NCBI RefSeq assembly: GCF_950295315.1
Contig: NW_026647303.1
Location: forward strand, 1 to 64,000
Length of the DNA stretch: 64,000 nt
Reading direction: 5' to 3'
From: Erinaceus europaeus
Lineage: Eukaryota > Chordata > Mammalia > Eulipotyphla > Erinaceidae
Both the position numbers and the translations under genes were made by a program. This document shows, one piece after another, positions 54,096 to 64,000 of this stretch (its first letter is position 1; each line of letters begins with the position of its first letter). A model generated the notes under the pieces. It worked only from the letters and a program-made list of their open reading frames with translations, ran no database searches and was not told the DNA's origin.

Positions 54096-54185
54096 GGTGA
54101 GCAAGATAGCTCACTTGCGTGCTGTGTTGCTTTGCTGCGTGCATGACCCAGGTTCAAGCCTGAGCCCCCACACACTAAAGGAAGA
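54096..54185 (+). mobile_element. SINE-D
   Basis: 'gtgagcaagatagctcactt', 'gttgctttgctgcgtgcatg', 'cccaggttcaagcctgagcc', 'actaaaggaagatgtg'. CT tail missing. Confidence 0.75.
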
Positions 54186-54420
54186 TGTGTTTGGAGGTGG
54201 AAGCTTGATGTGGTGATTAAGTCATGAGGCTAGAACCTTCCTGGATGGAATGGTTACTTCTCAAAGAGACCAAAAGAATCCTTTTACCTGTCTACTGAAT
54301 TTCAGTCCTCTCCAGTCTCTGCTCCTAGATTTTGCTGCAGCTGGGCAGAAAGGCCTTTCAAATATCTGGATCCACTATCCTTACAAAGAGGAAGAGCCAG
54401 GGCCTGTAAGTAGCAAAATG
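54186..54420 (+). mobile_element. MaLR LTR remnant (weak)
   Basis: 'ttggaggtggaagcttgatg' and 'ggtgattaagtcatgaggct' resemble the plus-strand MLT1 start ('ggaggtggggcctttgggaggtgattaggtcatgagg'). Confidence 0.45.
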
Positions 54421-54507
54421 ACTTCACTCCTTCCCATACCAAATATATGTATTTCTTTACCCCACTCTCTAAACAGCAGAGTATTATTTTTAAAAGTGTA
54501 AGTCAAA

Positions 54508-54728
54508 TCTGGCAGAATAACTTACTTGGATGATTCACTGCTTTGCCATGTACACAACCCATGTTCCAGCATCCACTACATTGAATAAAGCTTTGGTTCT
54601 GTGATATCTCTGAATAAAGCTTTGTTTCTGTGATATCTCTCTCTCTCTCTCCTTCGCCCTTTTATCTCCTTCCCCCTCTCCCTCTCTCTTTCCTTCTTTA
54701 TGTCTCTATCTGAAAAATTTACCCTGTA
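54508..54728 (+). mobile_element. SINE-D with internal 29-bp duplication
   Basis: 'ctggcagaataacttacttg', 'ctgctttgccatgtacacaa'. The unit at 54582-54610 repeats at 54611-54639 (one mismatch), then a CT-rich tail. Confidence 0.85.
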
Positions 54729-55701
54729 ACAGTAAAGTCCCCCAAAATACAAAAAACAAGTCGTATGTATATACATGTATGTGTGTTAGTCAGAAACTAT
54801 CACACTCCAGCTCAGTGCCTGCAGGTTTCCTAAAGTTAGTGGGGCAGAATTCAAGTCCACTCCTGGGCACACCCAGGCCCTTTTCCTGTGCCCTGCTTCT
54901 GGGCACACACCTGTCCCTGCTTTCAGATTTCTAAGCTGCTGTTACTATTGTGTTGTATACATAGTCTCCCAAATATGTGGGCACCTGCTCACAACACACA
55001 CAGACAGACAGGGAAGAGGAGGGCCCTACCAACACACATTCCCTGAGGCTTCTGTCCTCTTTCCCTCTTAGTACCCAGTCCTTGTTGGGGTGCACCGGAC
55101 CTGCACTGCTGGCCCCCGGGGAACTGACTCAGTCTGGTCAATGGTCCAAGAGCTTTTGTTCTATGGTTGGACCTTGATGTTTGAAACTCAAAACCCAACA
55201 CTGAGCTCTTGTGTGCTGCAATGTGCTCAACTGTCCTCTCTGGAGGAGATGGGGGGTCTGTCCCAAGGTGGATAGGCAGCTTAGAACAGAAAGAAGCTGG
55301 GGGTTCACTGGAGTGACTGTATCAACTGGCAATATTTGGTCAGAAACAACTTCGACAGAGAGTTGGATTCTTCCAGTGAGCTTTTGGAGCAAGGGCTATG
55401 GAGGTACCCCCAAGGGATACACACAAGCGTGAACCTAACAGGTCACCTGACTAACATCCAGAGGGTTTTGAGCAGAGGAGAGTGGATGCAGGATTGCTCA
55501 GGATGATAAAGAAGTTTCAAAAGACTACAGAAAAAAAGAGAGAGAGAGGGAAGAGGGAGAAAGGACAAGAAACACTGAGGAAATAACATAGACTTCCAAG
55601 GGGCTTCTATGACACTTGGTTGTGTCGTGCCATCCTTCAGCATATTTTTTAAAACACTCTTTTTTAATAGATTAAACATTGATGCACAACATTAAGACTA
55701 T
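54729..55701. other. unique DNA, no gene seen
   Basis: No supported feature; (ga)n near 55537-55550. Confidence 0.4.
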
Positions 55702-55711
55702 ACTTTCAGGG

Positions 55712-56028
55712 GGCTGAGCGGTAGTGCAGAGGGTTAAGAATACATGGGGCAAAGCCCAAGGACCTACGTAAGGATCCCAGTTCGAGCATCCAGCTCCCCA
55801 CCTGCAAAAGGGTCGCTTAGTAAATGGTGAAGCAGGTCTGCAGATGTCTATCTTTCTCTCCCCCCTCTCTGTATTTCCCCCTTTCTAAGTTTCTCTCTGT
55901 CTTATCCAGTAACAAAGACAACAATAACAGTAGTACTAGTAACAACAACAACGACAAACAACAAGGGATTTGTAGTGCAGGCACTGAGCCCTAGCATTAA
56001 TCCTAGAGGCAAAAAAAAAAAAAAAACC
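55712..56028 (+). mobile_element. SINE-B with 3' module, 10-bp duplication
   Basis: Duplication actttcaggg at 55702-55711 and 56029-56038. The usual ggccaccaggagc start of the 3' module is missing, with 'caacaagggatttgtagtgc' joined directly. Confidence 0.93.
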
Positions 56029-56038
56029 ACTTTCAGGG

Positions 56039-56172
56039 TGGGCATAAATATTATAATGGTTATACAAACAGACTCTCATGCCTGAGGCTCTGAAGTCCCA
56101 GGTTCAATCCCTAGCACCACCATAAGCCAGAGCTGAGCAGTACTTTGGTAAAAAAAAAAAAAAAAAAAAAGA
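56039..56172 (+). mobile_element. SINE-C
   Basis: 'ttataatggttatacaaaca', 'cccaggttcaatccctagca', 'gagctgagcagtactttggt', long A tail (56149-56170). Confidence 0.9.
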
Positions 56173-56531
56173 ATACACTTTCACACATGTGTGTGTATGT
56201 AAGACTCACCACACCCACTATCAAAGCTCCAAGTCATCACACCAAAGAGACAAGGTTGCCCAAATATGAAAGTGTAGCCAGGCAGGGAAACTTGCTATAA
56301 AAGAAAAGCCCACGACCTCCCTGGGCACGACCTCACCAATGAGTCCTGGAACCCCACCTCCCCAGAGCCCTGCCCCAGTAGGGAAATATAGAAACAGCCT
56401 GGGGGTAAGGATCAACCTGTCAATGCCTGCTTCACTATGGAGAAATAATTACAGAAGCCAGAACTCTCACCTTCCACACCCCATTGAGATCTTTGGTCCA
56501 TACTCCCAGATGGATAAAGAGGAAAGCTTCG

Positions 56532-57177
56532 GGGGTCATGTGGTAGCACAGCAGGTTAAGCTCACATAGTGTGAAGTGCAAGGACTGTCATAGGAATCCT
56601 GGTTCAAGCCCCTGGCTCTCCACCTGCAGGGGAGTCACTTCACAGGCTGTGAAGCAGGTCTGCAGGTGTCTATCTTTCTCTCCCACTCTGTCTTCGATTC
56701 CTCTTTCCATTTCTCTCTATTCTATCCAACAACACTGACATCAATGATGACAATAGTAATAACAGCCACAACAGTGATAAAACAAAGGCAACAAAAGGGA
56801 AAAACGGGGAGTTGGGCAGTAGCACAATGGGTTAAGCACACGTGGCACAAAGCGCAAGGACCAGCATAAGGATCCCAGTTTGAGCCCCTGCTCCCCACCT
56901 ATAGGGGAGTCCCTTCACAGGTAGTGAAGCAGGTCTGCAGGTGTCTTTCTTTCCCCTCCTCTCTCTTCCCCTCCTCTCTCCATTTCTCTCTGTCCTGTCT
57001 AACAACAACGACATCAATAACAACAATAATAATAACTACAACAACAATAAATAACAACAAGGGCAACAAAAGGGAAAATAAATAAATATTAAAGGATGGC
57101 CTCCAGAAGTGATGGATTCATGACCCAGGCACCGAGCCCCAGCAATAAACTTAGAGGCAAAACAAAAAAAAAAGAAT
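56532..57177 (+). mobile_element. SINE-B (outer) with a SINE-B inside
   Basis: Flanked by aggaaagcttc (56521-56531) and aggaaagtttc (57178-57188). Head and body at 56532-56805, and its 3' module (gatggcctccagaagtgatg) reappears at 57095. Confidence 0.93.
56806..57092 (+). mobile_element. SINE-B (inner), nested
   Basis: Starts 'cggggagttgggcagtagca', ends 'ggcaacaaaagggaaaataa' and 'ataaatatt'. No 3' module of its own, unlike the outer copy. Confidence 0.93.
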
Positions 57178-57295
57178 AGGAAAGTTTCCAACTGAGGGGA
57201 TGGGATGTGAAACTCTGGTAGTGGGAATTGTGTGGGATTGTACCCCTCTCCTCCCACAGTACTGTTGATCATTATTAACTTACTAATAAAAAAAA

Positions 57296-58807
57296 TAAAG
57301 GCTGATGGATGCAGAAAGACGTGTCCAAGAGACACCAGTCAGGTCCACTGAACCCCTGAGCAGTGCCCCCTGCCCCAATACTTAGCAATCAGGCTACCTC
57401 TTGGAGACTACTCCTTCTAGACTCCCCCAGACACTCAGTAGCAAGCTGTCTGGGCATTTGAAGCAGGAAGAGAGCTGTTTGAGGACCTGCCCATTGGCCC
57501 CAGGGTAGGCCAAGCCTGGCCCTGGGATGCTGTAGCAGCCCATTTTAGTAAGGCAAATTGAAAAACAAAAGCAAATCAGCTTACTCTCGGTGTGAAATGA
57601 GTCGCGCTGGCCCTTGCTCCCCTGAGGTCAGCCGTCTGTCTGCAGACCTGCCCATCGTGCGGTTCCCCACAGGCCATCTTAGTGAAGGTGACATCCCCTC
57701 TCTAATGACGGAGGCAGAAATCCAGTAATGCATTCAGCGCAATGAAAACTTAATCCCAAATATCAGTTTTGCTCACAGTGGAAAAGCGAACCCGTGGAAA
57801 ATTCGGGTCAGCAAACACTAGCGCTGAATTGAGGTCATCCGCTTGCTTGATTGTGACATTGCCTCACTACACCCCAGTTCCTGAGCCACACAGAGGTCAA
57901 GAGAGAAACCCACACAGTGGTGGGCTTTATCCATCTGATTCTTGGTCTCCTCTTGACAGGGACTGTCAGTGTGCCAAGTGATACCAAGCAGAATTCCTAG
58001 AAACCCCAGGCCTTTCTGGACCAAGAAACATCTCAGATATAGGGTATGCAAAGCCTTGGCTATCTGGGGGTACTGGAGGCGTCTCTTATACAGTGAGTGC
58101 TCTAGTGCTTATGGGGGGGGGGCAGTGGTGGAAGAGCTGTGGAGTCCAAACTGGGGGCTCTGGGACACCCTAGTAGTGCACAGTGTTAGGCAGGACTCTC
58201 CAGGGATGGGCCCGCAAGCATGTGTATATATGAGTGAGATTCAGTGAGAAAATGCCTCCCAGGATGATGCAGGCTGACAGGCTCCAGGATTTACAAGGTG
58301 AGACAACAAGCTTGAGAAATACAGTACAGTCTGATGACCTAAGTCTGAGTGCCAGGTCAGGCTGGGAAGACAGCTTCATGTGTTAGGGCTTAGGAATTGC
58401 AGGCGAAGGCTCCATTTGCAAGCCAGGGCTGAGAAGTTCTGTCTCTTATGAAAGTGAAAAAGGTCTTTATAATAATTAGTAATAATAATGAGTGGGTGCC
58501 CTACCTCAGGCTGATGGTGGTATCCAAGACCTGAGAGGCTTTCCTTGGGAATGCTTCCTGATCCTGCAGTTATGGTGATGTCGGCATGCAGGTGATGAAC
58601 TTTGCAGGGTCTATAGCATTGGAGCCATTAGAAGTCCAGACCTTTGAACAACAGTCACCCCCCTCACCCCTGGCACCAAGCAGGACCTTGCCCCAGCTGC
58701 CTACCTTTCAAGACAAGGTGACACTAGACCAGCGTATCTCCACTCCTGGTCACCTCATTATGATTTAATGGATTTGTACCGAGATTCTGAGGAACAAACC
58801 AGTAGTG
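57296..58807. other. unique DNA; candidate conserved element at 57540-57860
   Basis: No gene recognised. The 57540-57860 part has unusual CpG-containing and TAAT-containing text ('cagtaatgcattcagcgcaa', 'aaaacttaatcccaaa'). Poly-G at 58110-58119. Confidence 0.4.
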
Positions 58808-58953
58808 AGGGCTGAGGAGACAGCTCAGCAGGTTAAAGCACAGGGCTTGCATACCTATGGCCCCAGGCATAACCTCCAACATCTCAATGCCAGAATTGAT
58901 CAGTGTTCTGGTCTCTCTCTCTCACTTAAAAACAATCAATCAAACAAACAAAT
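58808..58953 (+). mobile_element. SINE-C relative
   Basis: 'ctgaggagacagctcagcag', 'gcataacctccaacatctca', 'gatcagtgttctggtctctc', (caaa)n tail. Confidence 0.65.
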
Positions 58954-58957
58954 AAAA

Positions 58958-59105
58958 TGTGGGAGACGGCACAGTAGAACATCGTAATTGCATGACTCAG
59001 GCCTCAGAGGTCCCAACTTCAATTCCAGCACAACCACATGGCAAGATCAAACAGTTGTCTCCTCTGATAAATAAATAAATCTTTTAAATAAATAAATATT
59101 TTTAA
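58958..59105 (+). mobile_element. SINE-C
   Basis: 'gggagacggcacagtagaac', 'ggtcccaacttcaattccag', (aaat)n tail, adjacent to the previous copy. Confidence 0.75.
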
Positions 59106-59156
59106 AAACAGTGGAGTTTTTTTTTAATTCAATAAGGATAACAGCAGGCACTTTGA

Positions 59157-59284
59157 TGGTAGGGAAGCTATCATAGTGGTTATGTAAAAGTCTTTCATGC
59201 CTGAGCCTCTGAGATGCCAGGTTCAATCCCTGGCACAAATAAAAGCCAGACTTAACCCCATGTTCTGGAGCATCTCTCTTTATT

Positions 59285-59320
<36 letters not shown>

Positions 59321-59372
59321 AGTATCTTTCTCTGTATCAATCTCTCATAAAATAAATAAATATTTTTCAAAG
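59157..59372 (+). mobile_element. SINE-C with (ct)n
   Basis: 'ggaagctatcatagtggtta', 'gatgccaggttcaatccctg', (ct)n at 59290-59321, tail 'ataaaataaataaatatttt'. Confidence 0.88.
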
Positions 59373-59589
59373 TTATATATAAGAATATAGAGAAGTTGTT
59401 ACCAGACAATACCTCCCCAGTATCTTCTCATTCACCAGATGAAGAAGGTCACAGAGAGACTCCTGTAATCCATCATAATTCAACATGGTGGCATAATTGA
59501 ATGCCCAGGATAGGCCTGATTCTGTGCTCTATGGTCTTTGCTTGTTTACTCCCTTAATGACACAAACTGAAACAATCCTGAAAGACAGA

Positions 59590-59702
59590 AACACTTGCCT
59601 TTCCCATTTAATAGGTGGAGCAAGTGAGGCCTATAGACCCGAAAGAGGTAGGCCTGGGATTTGAACCCAGTCTTTCTACAGTTAACCACTTCACTGTGTC
59701 AC
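59590..59702 (-). mobile_element. MIR remnant
   Basis: 'tttcccatttaataggtgga', 'gggatttgaacccagtcttt' and 'gttaaccacttcactgtgtc' match inverted MIR. Confidence 0.65.
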
Positions 59703-61375
59703 TTTCTGACTTGATTGAGCTAGCCCCCACCCCCACGCCCGCCAAGCCCCTTGGTGCCTCCCAGGTGTGAGTGATTTTTCTGGGCGCTAGGGAACGAAGC
59801 CAGCCGAGAAACACTGGCACTAGGGAATGAAGCTGAGAAACAGGGCAGATGCTGGCTTTAGGTTACAGCTGAGAAAAGGGAAAAGCCAGTTCTCTGAGGG
59901 CTAAGAAAGCAACAGCTTCCAACCTGTCTCTCAGCCATTGTCTTCCTCTCTGGCCTCAGGCAACCTCTGGAACAGGATCACAAGGAAATGAGGACAAAAG
60001 AAAATGGCCAACTCACACAGTGCTAAGGGGGTGATGACAGCTCTGAGGACAGTAGTTTGGGGGTCCTGTTTTGCCAGGGTGCACAGACATGGGGAACAGA
60101 GTGGGTAAGGAGCTGTTTCCTGTCAGAGCCTATTCATTTCCTGTTGATCCTCCAGACTCCCGTGTCCTCTCAATACACTGTGGACAGGCCCTCCACCCAG
60201 TGACCTCTGTGCCAGACCTTTTCAGCCATGCTTCAGAAACCAGCCTAGGGCTTGTCTTTTTTTCCCTGAGGAAAACAGTGAAGGCTGCCCTTTAAGTCCA
60301 GAACTAGCTCTGAATTTTAATTCTGGATTTAATTCCATGCGGGTTGAGCCAGGAGCTATTGAGAGACAGATTAGCAGCCCTGCTGTATAGTTCTTCGTCT
60401 TTGGGAAAAGTCACATAAATGAGCCCTCACTAAGCCCAGCCCCTGCAGAAGTTTCCCCATGACCAAGCAATACTTTAGGGAAACGAGCCCTCACCATCTT
60501 TGGAGGATTACTATAGCCATGAGAAGTAGGACTCATCAAGGTGATGGGGAATCAGCCTTAGGAGAAGGACACAGTAGAAAACAGAGTTGTGACACCAGTG
60601 GCCACAGTTGCCAGGAGTGGGGGCTCTTTGTCCTCTTGGCCCTTACAGAACAGGATCATCCATCAAGAGTAGGAGACCAAATGGGAGTCTGAGGAGCTGA
60701 GGACTGACTTAGTCAGGTTCACCAGAAGTCAGAGCCAACAGGATATTTTTGTTCAGGAAAACCGGTGGCATAAGTTAAAATCAGCAGACTCAAGGCACAA
60801 GGTGTGCTGCTTTCTTTTCATTTCTTTTTTTTTTCTTTTCTTTTTCCTCTGTTCAATAGCAGGGAAAGACTAGGATGCCAGACGAAGAACTCAGTCAGAT
60901 GAATCCTCTCTTACTTGTAGGAGGACCAGTGTCCTTGGTCTAGACAGAATTTCAACTGACTAGACATGATGCACCCACTTGAGGAAAGGTCATCTGTTTT
61001 CTTCAGTCTATCAGTTCTAATACTAATTTCACCATTATAATAGACCATCAGAGAAGCACCCAAAATGCTATTTGACCAAATATATAGGTGTCCCAATAGC
61101 CAGTCAGTTTGGCACACAAAAATTCACCATGGCTGAGGGAGGGAAAGGCTAGTTAGAGGTGGAGAAGAAAAGTAGTTGTTACATCAAATTAACCACCATT
61201 AGGGTAGAAAGAAAGGATTCTCAGCAACAGAATAAAACATTCTGTGCAAGAGGACTGACCTATGGTCCAAGGAAAGGCCTGATTGTCTTACAGGTATCAT
61301 GGTCTAAGAACAGAGCAGGTTCAGAGTCAGGTGGCTTTGAGTGGCTGGTTGCATAACTGAAGTGAAAAAAAAGAA
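59703..61375. other. unique DNA, no gene recognised
   Basis: About 1.7 kb without recent repeats; T-rich run 60819-60847. No coding signal. Confidence 0.45.
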
Positions 61376-61500
61376 GGGCAAGGTGGATGTCATAATGGTT
61401 ATGCAAAGAGACTCTCTTGCCTGAGGCTCAAAGTCCCAGGTTCAATACCCCCCCACACACACACACACATCACCATAAAAATAAAATAATAAAAAAAATA
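61376..61500 (+). mobile_element. SINE-C with (ca)n
   Basis: 'gtggatgtcataatggttat', 'caaagtcccaggttcaatac', then poly-C/(ca)n at 61447-61469 and an A-rich tail. Confidence 0.9.
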
Positions 61501-63287
61501 ACCCTCAAGGTTCCTTAGAAATAATCCACAGTCAAGGAATGTGTAAAATGCAGACAACTAACTAATTAATTAGCTTAATTAACTAGCATGCAAAATCAAA
61601 AATTAAAGGTTTCTAAATTCTGTTCTCAGAACAAAAAAATTATGCTGAAATTTCTTCTTGTAAAACAAATGTTATGGCAGAAAGTATGCGTCTTACCTTC
61701 TAACAATCCCCAGCTCCTTTTGGGGGTGACTTTTTCTTTGCTCCATCTGTCACTGTCTAAAGGCCCAGGTCTAATAGTTGACTATCAACACAGATCCTCT
61801 CAAGAACATGGCAAATGTGTCACCGTGATGGTCACTTGGCCCTTGCCACCTGGTGCTCTGTCATAGCCAAAGCCTCAGAGTCCTGCCCACACATTCTGGA
61901 TGGAGACATACATGCCTACCATGAGGGCTGGACACAGAAAGCCTCTGCATGGTGGTTGACTGCCTCAACACCTGTTCTGCTACGGCCACGTATGCTCATG
62001 ACCCTGGGACAGTGGGCAGGCACAGAGGTGCCCACATCCATTCAATGCCTCTGAGGGCTGCCAGCATCCTGCCCAACATCGCCTGAAGCTCTGGTAGCTT
62101 CTAACTGGCCACCAAGGCCAATGTTATTCAGGGGTTTGTAGTGTCATTAACTTGTGCTCTTCACCATCTGCTATAAAAGACCTTCAATAGCTCAGTCACA
62201 GGGAGGTCTGACCTATGTGTCCTCGACAAAGAACAACTTGAATCAGAGGGGCTAAAGGCCATGACCAAGGGGTGCTGGTACCAGGGCACAAAAAAAAAAA
62301 ATAAAAAGGGGGAATCCCTAGTGGTCAGAGTAGCACCTTACGTCTACAGCCCAGGAGTCTGCAGAGATAGGCAACGAGCCGGAAACAGAAGCCAGAGCAC
62401 AGGTCTGCTTTAAACACCTAGACTCTGCACCTAGCTGCCTGGTGGAAAGAATTCAGGGTAGCCTGCTGGGTATAGCTACCCTGGGCCAGGCATCCACACC
62501 ATGCCAGACCCCACGGGAGACATTCCCCTAATGGTCTCTTGTAGATTTCTCAAAAATAAATAAACCTCTTTAGAGGGTATATTGTTATCGCCTATTTCAC
62601 ATGTAAGTAGTACAGCTCACAGTTCACACTCCTTGCTTTGCCTGCCTCTGTCAGTTTTTAGGGTCGGGAGAAGTTGGAATGGGAAGCTAGTGATGTCCAG
62701 AGACTGTTGAGCTACAGCTAGAGGCTTCAGGACCCAGGTTCAAATCCTGACTCTCATATCAACCAAGGATGACATGGAGACATTTGTGCTTGATGCAGGC
62801 TGCAAGGAATCACGTATGGGTCCCAGTTGCCATTTACTCAGCTCCTACTACAAGTCAGAATTTAAACTGTTGTAATAAGAGCCATCTCTACAGTTGATTA
62901 AATGAGCAGCTCTGACTCCTCACCCCTCCCTGCATCCCTGCTGTTCCCCTGGACTACAAGTGGGGAGACTGTGTTTCCACGTCCTTATTCCTTGGTTCAG
63001 CCAGGGAACTTGCTCCAGTGAATGCATTGGTAGTAGATAAGGTGCAGTCAGGAGCCAGAATGGTGCACCCTCCCCATCTCTCCAAACAGTTCAGACCCCT
63101 CTCCACCATCACTGGTCAACTCCATCAGGAATGTCATCATAAGCCCTCTCGTGGGCCACTCCAGAACTTGTCCTCCCTATAAAGTAGCGATGGTAGACAC
63201 TGCCCCATCTCTCCAAAGGAAGGCTGGGTCATCCTATTCTGCCACTTGAGGAAGACTGGCCCTAAAATTAATGTAGCCTAGAGTATC
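61501..63287. other. unique DNA, no gene recognised
   Basis: Contains an AT-rich imperfect palindrome at about 61563-61592 and an isolated A-run at 62290-62307. No poly(A) signal precedes it. Frames to about 92 codons resemble nothing known. Confidence 0.4.
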
Positions 63288-64000
63288 ACCAGCTGTGACC
63301 ATGAACTGCAAGTTCAGACTAACTGGGACTCAGAAGAGATTACACAGGCTCCTTGCTAAATATAAATATATATGGGCCCTAGGGAAGAATGGCGAAAAAC
63401 AGTTAATTTTATTCACAGTGGTTTGTTTGTTTGTTTGCCTACAGGGTTTTCTCTGGGGCATGGTGCCTGCACTGCAAATCCACTGCTCCTACAGCCATTT
63501 TTTTTCTGGTTTTTGTATAGGACAGAGAGAAATTGAGGAGGGGAAGATAGAGGGGGAGAATGAAAGACAGACACCTGCAGACCTGCTTCACTGTTTGTGA
63601 AGCGACTCCCCTGCAGGTGGGGAGCTGGGGCTCAAACCAGGATCCTTGTGTGGGTCCTTGCACTTAGTACTATGTGCGCTTAACCCAATGTGCCACTGCC
63701 TATCCCCCTTCACAGAGATTTTTTTTTTCAAGATTCGGAGCTACTCTCTGCCCTAATTCAACTTTCTAGTCCTACTCTCAACTCTGACACCATCCACCTA
63801 GACAATACTTTTGTCCACCTCCATGTTAGCTATCAAACTTGAGCAAAAACCACAAAAGTCATGGGTACCTGGGAACATACCACAAATAGACTTCCTCACT
63901 TCTTTCCACCTAAGTTCCCTATTCTCATCTGCTCTATTCCTACTTTTTGATTCCTGTTCATTAATCATTTTGTCCTGCTTTATATCTAGCAGCCTTTCAG
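63288..64000 (+). mobile_element. family X retroposon, split by a SINE, runs off the window
   Basis: 63288-63427 ('gattacacaggctccttgct', 'atatgggccctagggaagaa') and 63706-64000 ('cggagctactctctgcccta', 'cacctagacaatacttttgt') align in order with 49.5-49.9 kb. Confidence 0.75.
63428..63705 (-). mobile_element. SINE-B with 3' module, inverted
   Basis: 'tgcctacagggttttctctg', 'cactgctcctacagccattt', body, head 'gccactgcctatccccc'. The acaacaa block is missing. ttcacag flanks it. Confidence 0.9.

Larger units (their letters stand above)
56215..57295 (+). mobile_element. family X retroposon split by nested SINE-B copies
   Basis: Left part 56215-56531 and right part 57178-57295 join into one family X 3' end (ending 'attattaacttactaataaa'). 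Confidence 0.88.

Noticed and set aside
61700..62310. Processed pseudogene ending in an A-run
   Set aside because: No poly(A) signal before the run, no target duplication and no recognisable protein in any frame.

Overview
This window looks like ordinary intergenic DNA from a hedgehog-type mammal (Erinaceus or a close erinaceid). The main reason is the interspersed repeats. About a third of the sequence is tRNA-derived SINEs whose heads carry a Pol III B-box (ggttcgagccc or similar). Their bodies share 'ccccacctgcaggggg' and 'tgaagcaggtctgcaggtgtct', and their tails read tatccaataaataaa or tccaacaacaac. These match my memory of the ERI SINEs described from hedgehogs. The assignment rests on recall, not on a database search. 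In the entries I call four groups SINE-A (short, tail tatccaataaataaa), SINE-B (acaacaa-rich tail, often with an extra 3' module containing 'gagcagtggattc' and 'ccccagcaataaccctgga'), SINE-C ('atagcataatggttatgcaa' head) and SINE-D ('tgctttgccatg' plus a CT-rich tail). Two further recurrent non-coding retroposons are called family X and family Y.

Layout. 0.5-3 kb: SINEs, a MIR and an L2-like remnant. 3.1-4.9 kb: an L1 3' region broken by a retrocopied mRNA 3' end and a SINE. 5.2-5.9 kb: a full-length, intact-ORF retrocopy of elongin C, the only convincing protein-coding sequence. 6-14.6 kb: dense SINEs with islands of unique DNA, including a 16-bp minisatellite born inside a SINE and a possible kelch-like remnant. 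14.6-25 kb: more unique DNA with several segments that look like conserved non-coding elements. 25.1-25.5 kb: a CpG-rich reverse-transcriptase C-terminal fragment, apparently a foreign-looking non-LTR retrotransposon inserted inside a SINE. 26-28 kb: CT, polypurine and G-rich tracts. 29.2-33.5 kb: an old mammalian L1 on the minus strand with nested SINEs. 33.6-36.1 and 42.6-44.1 kb: family X and two younger L1 ORF2/3'UTR copies on the minus strand. 39.1-46.8 kb: solo-type LTRs. 48.4-50.3 kb: a 1.85-kb family X insertion with target-site duplications. 50.3-51.5 kb: family Y with nested SINEs. 52-64 kb: mostly unique DNA, MaLR LTR remnants, SINEs and a final family X copy running off the end.

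I found no multi-exon host gene, rRNA, true tRNA gene, CRISPR array or operon-like structure. The biology here is retrotransposition: L1-type machinery has moved SINEs, an ELOC mRNA, an mRNA 3' end and several non-coding families. Target-site duplications at many insertions allow the order of events to be read.
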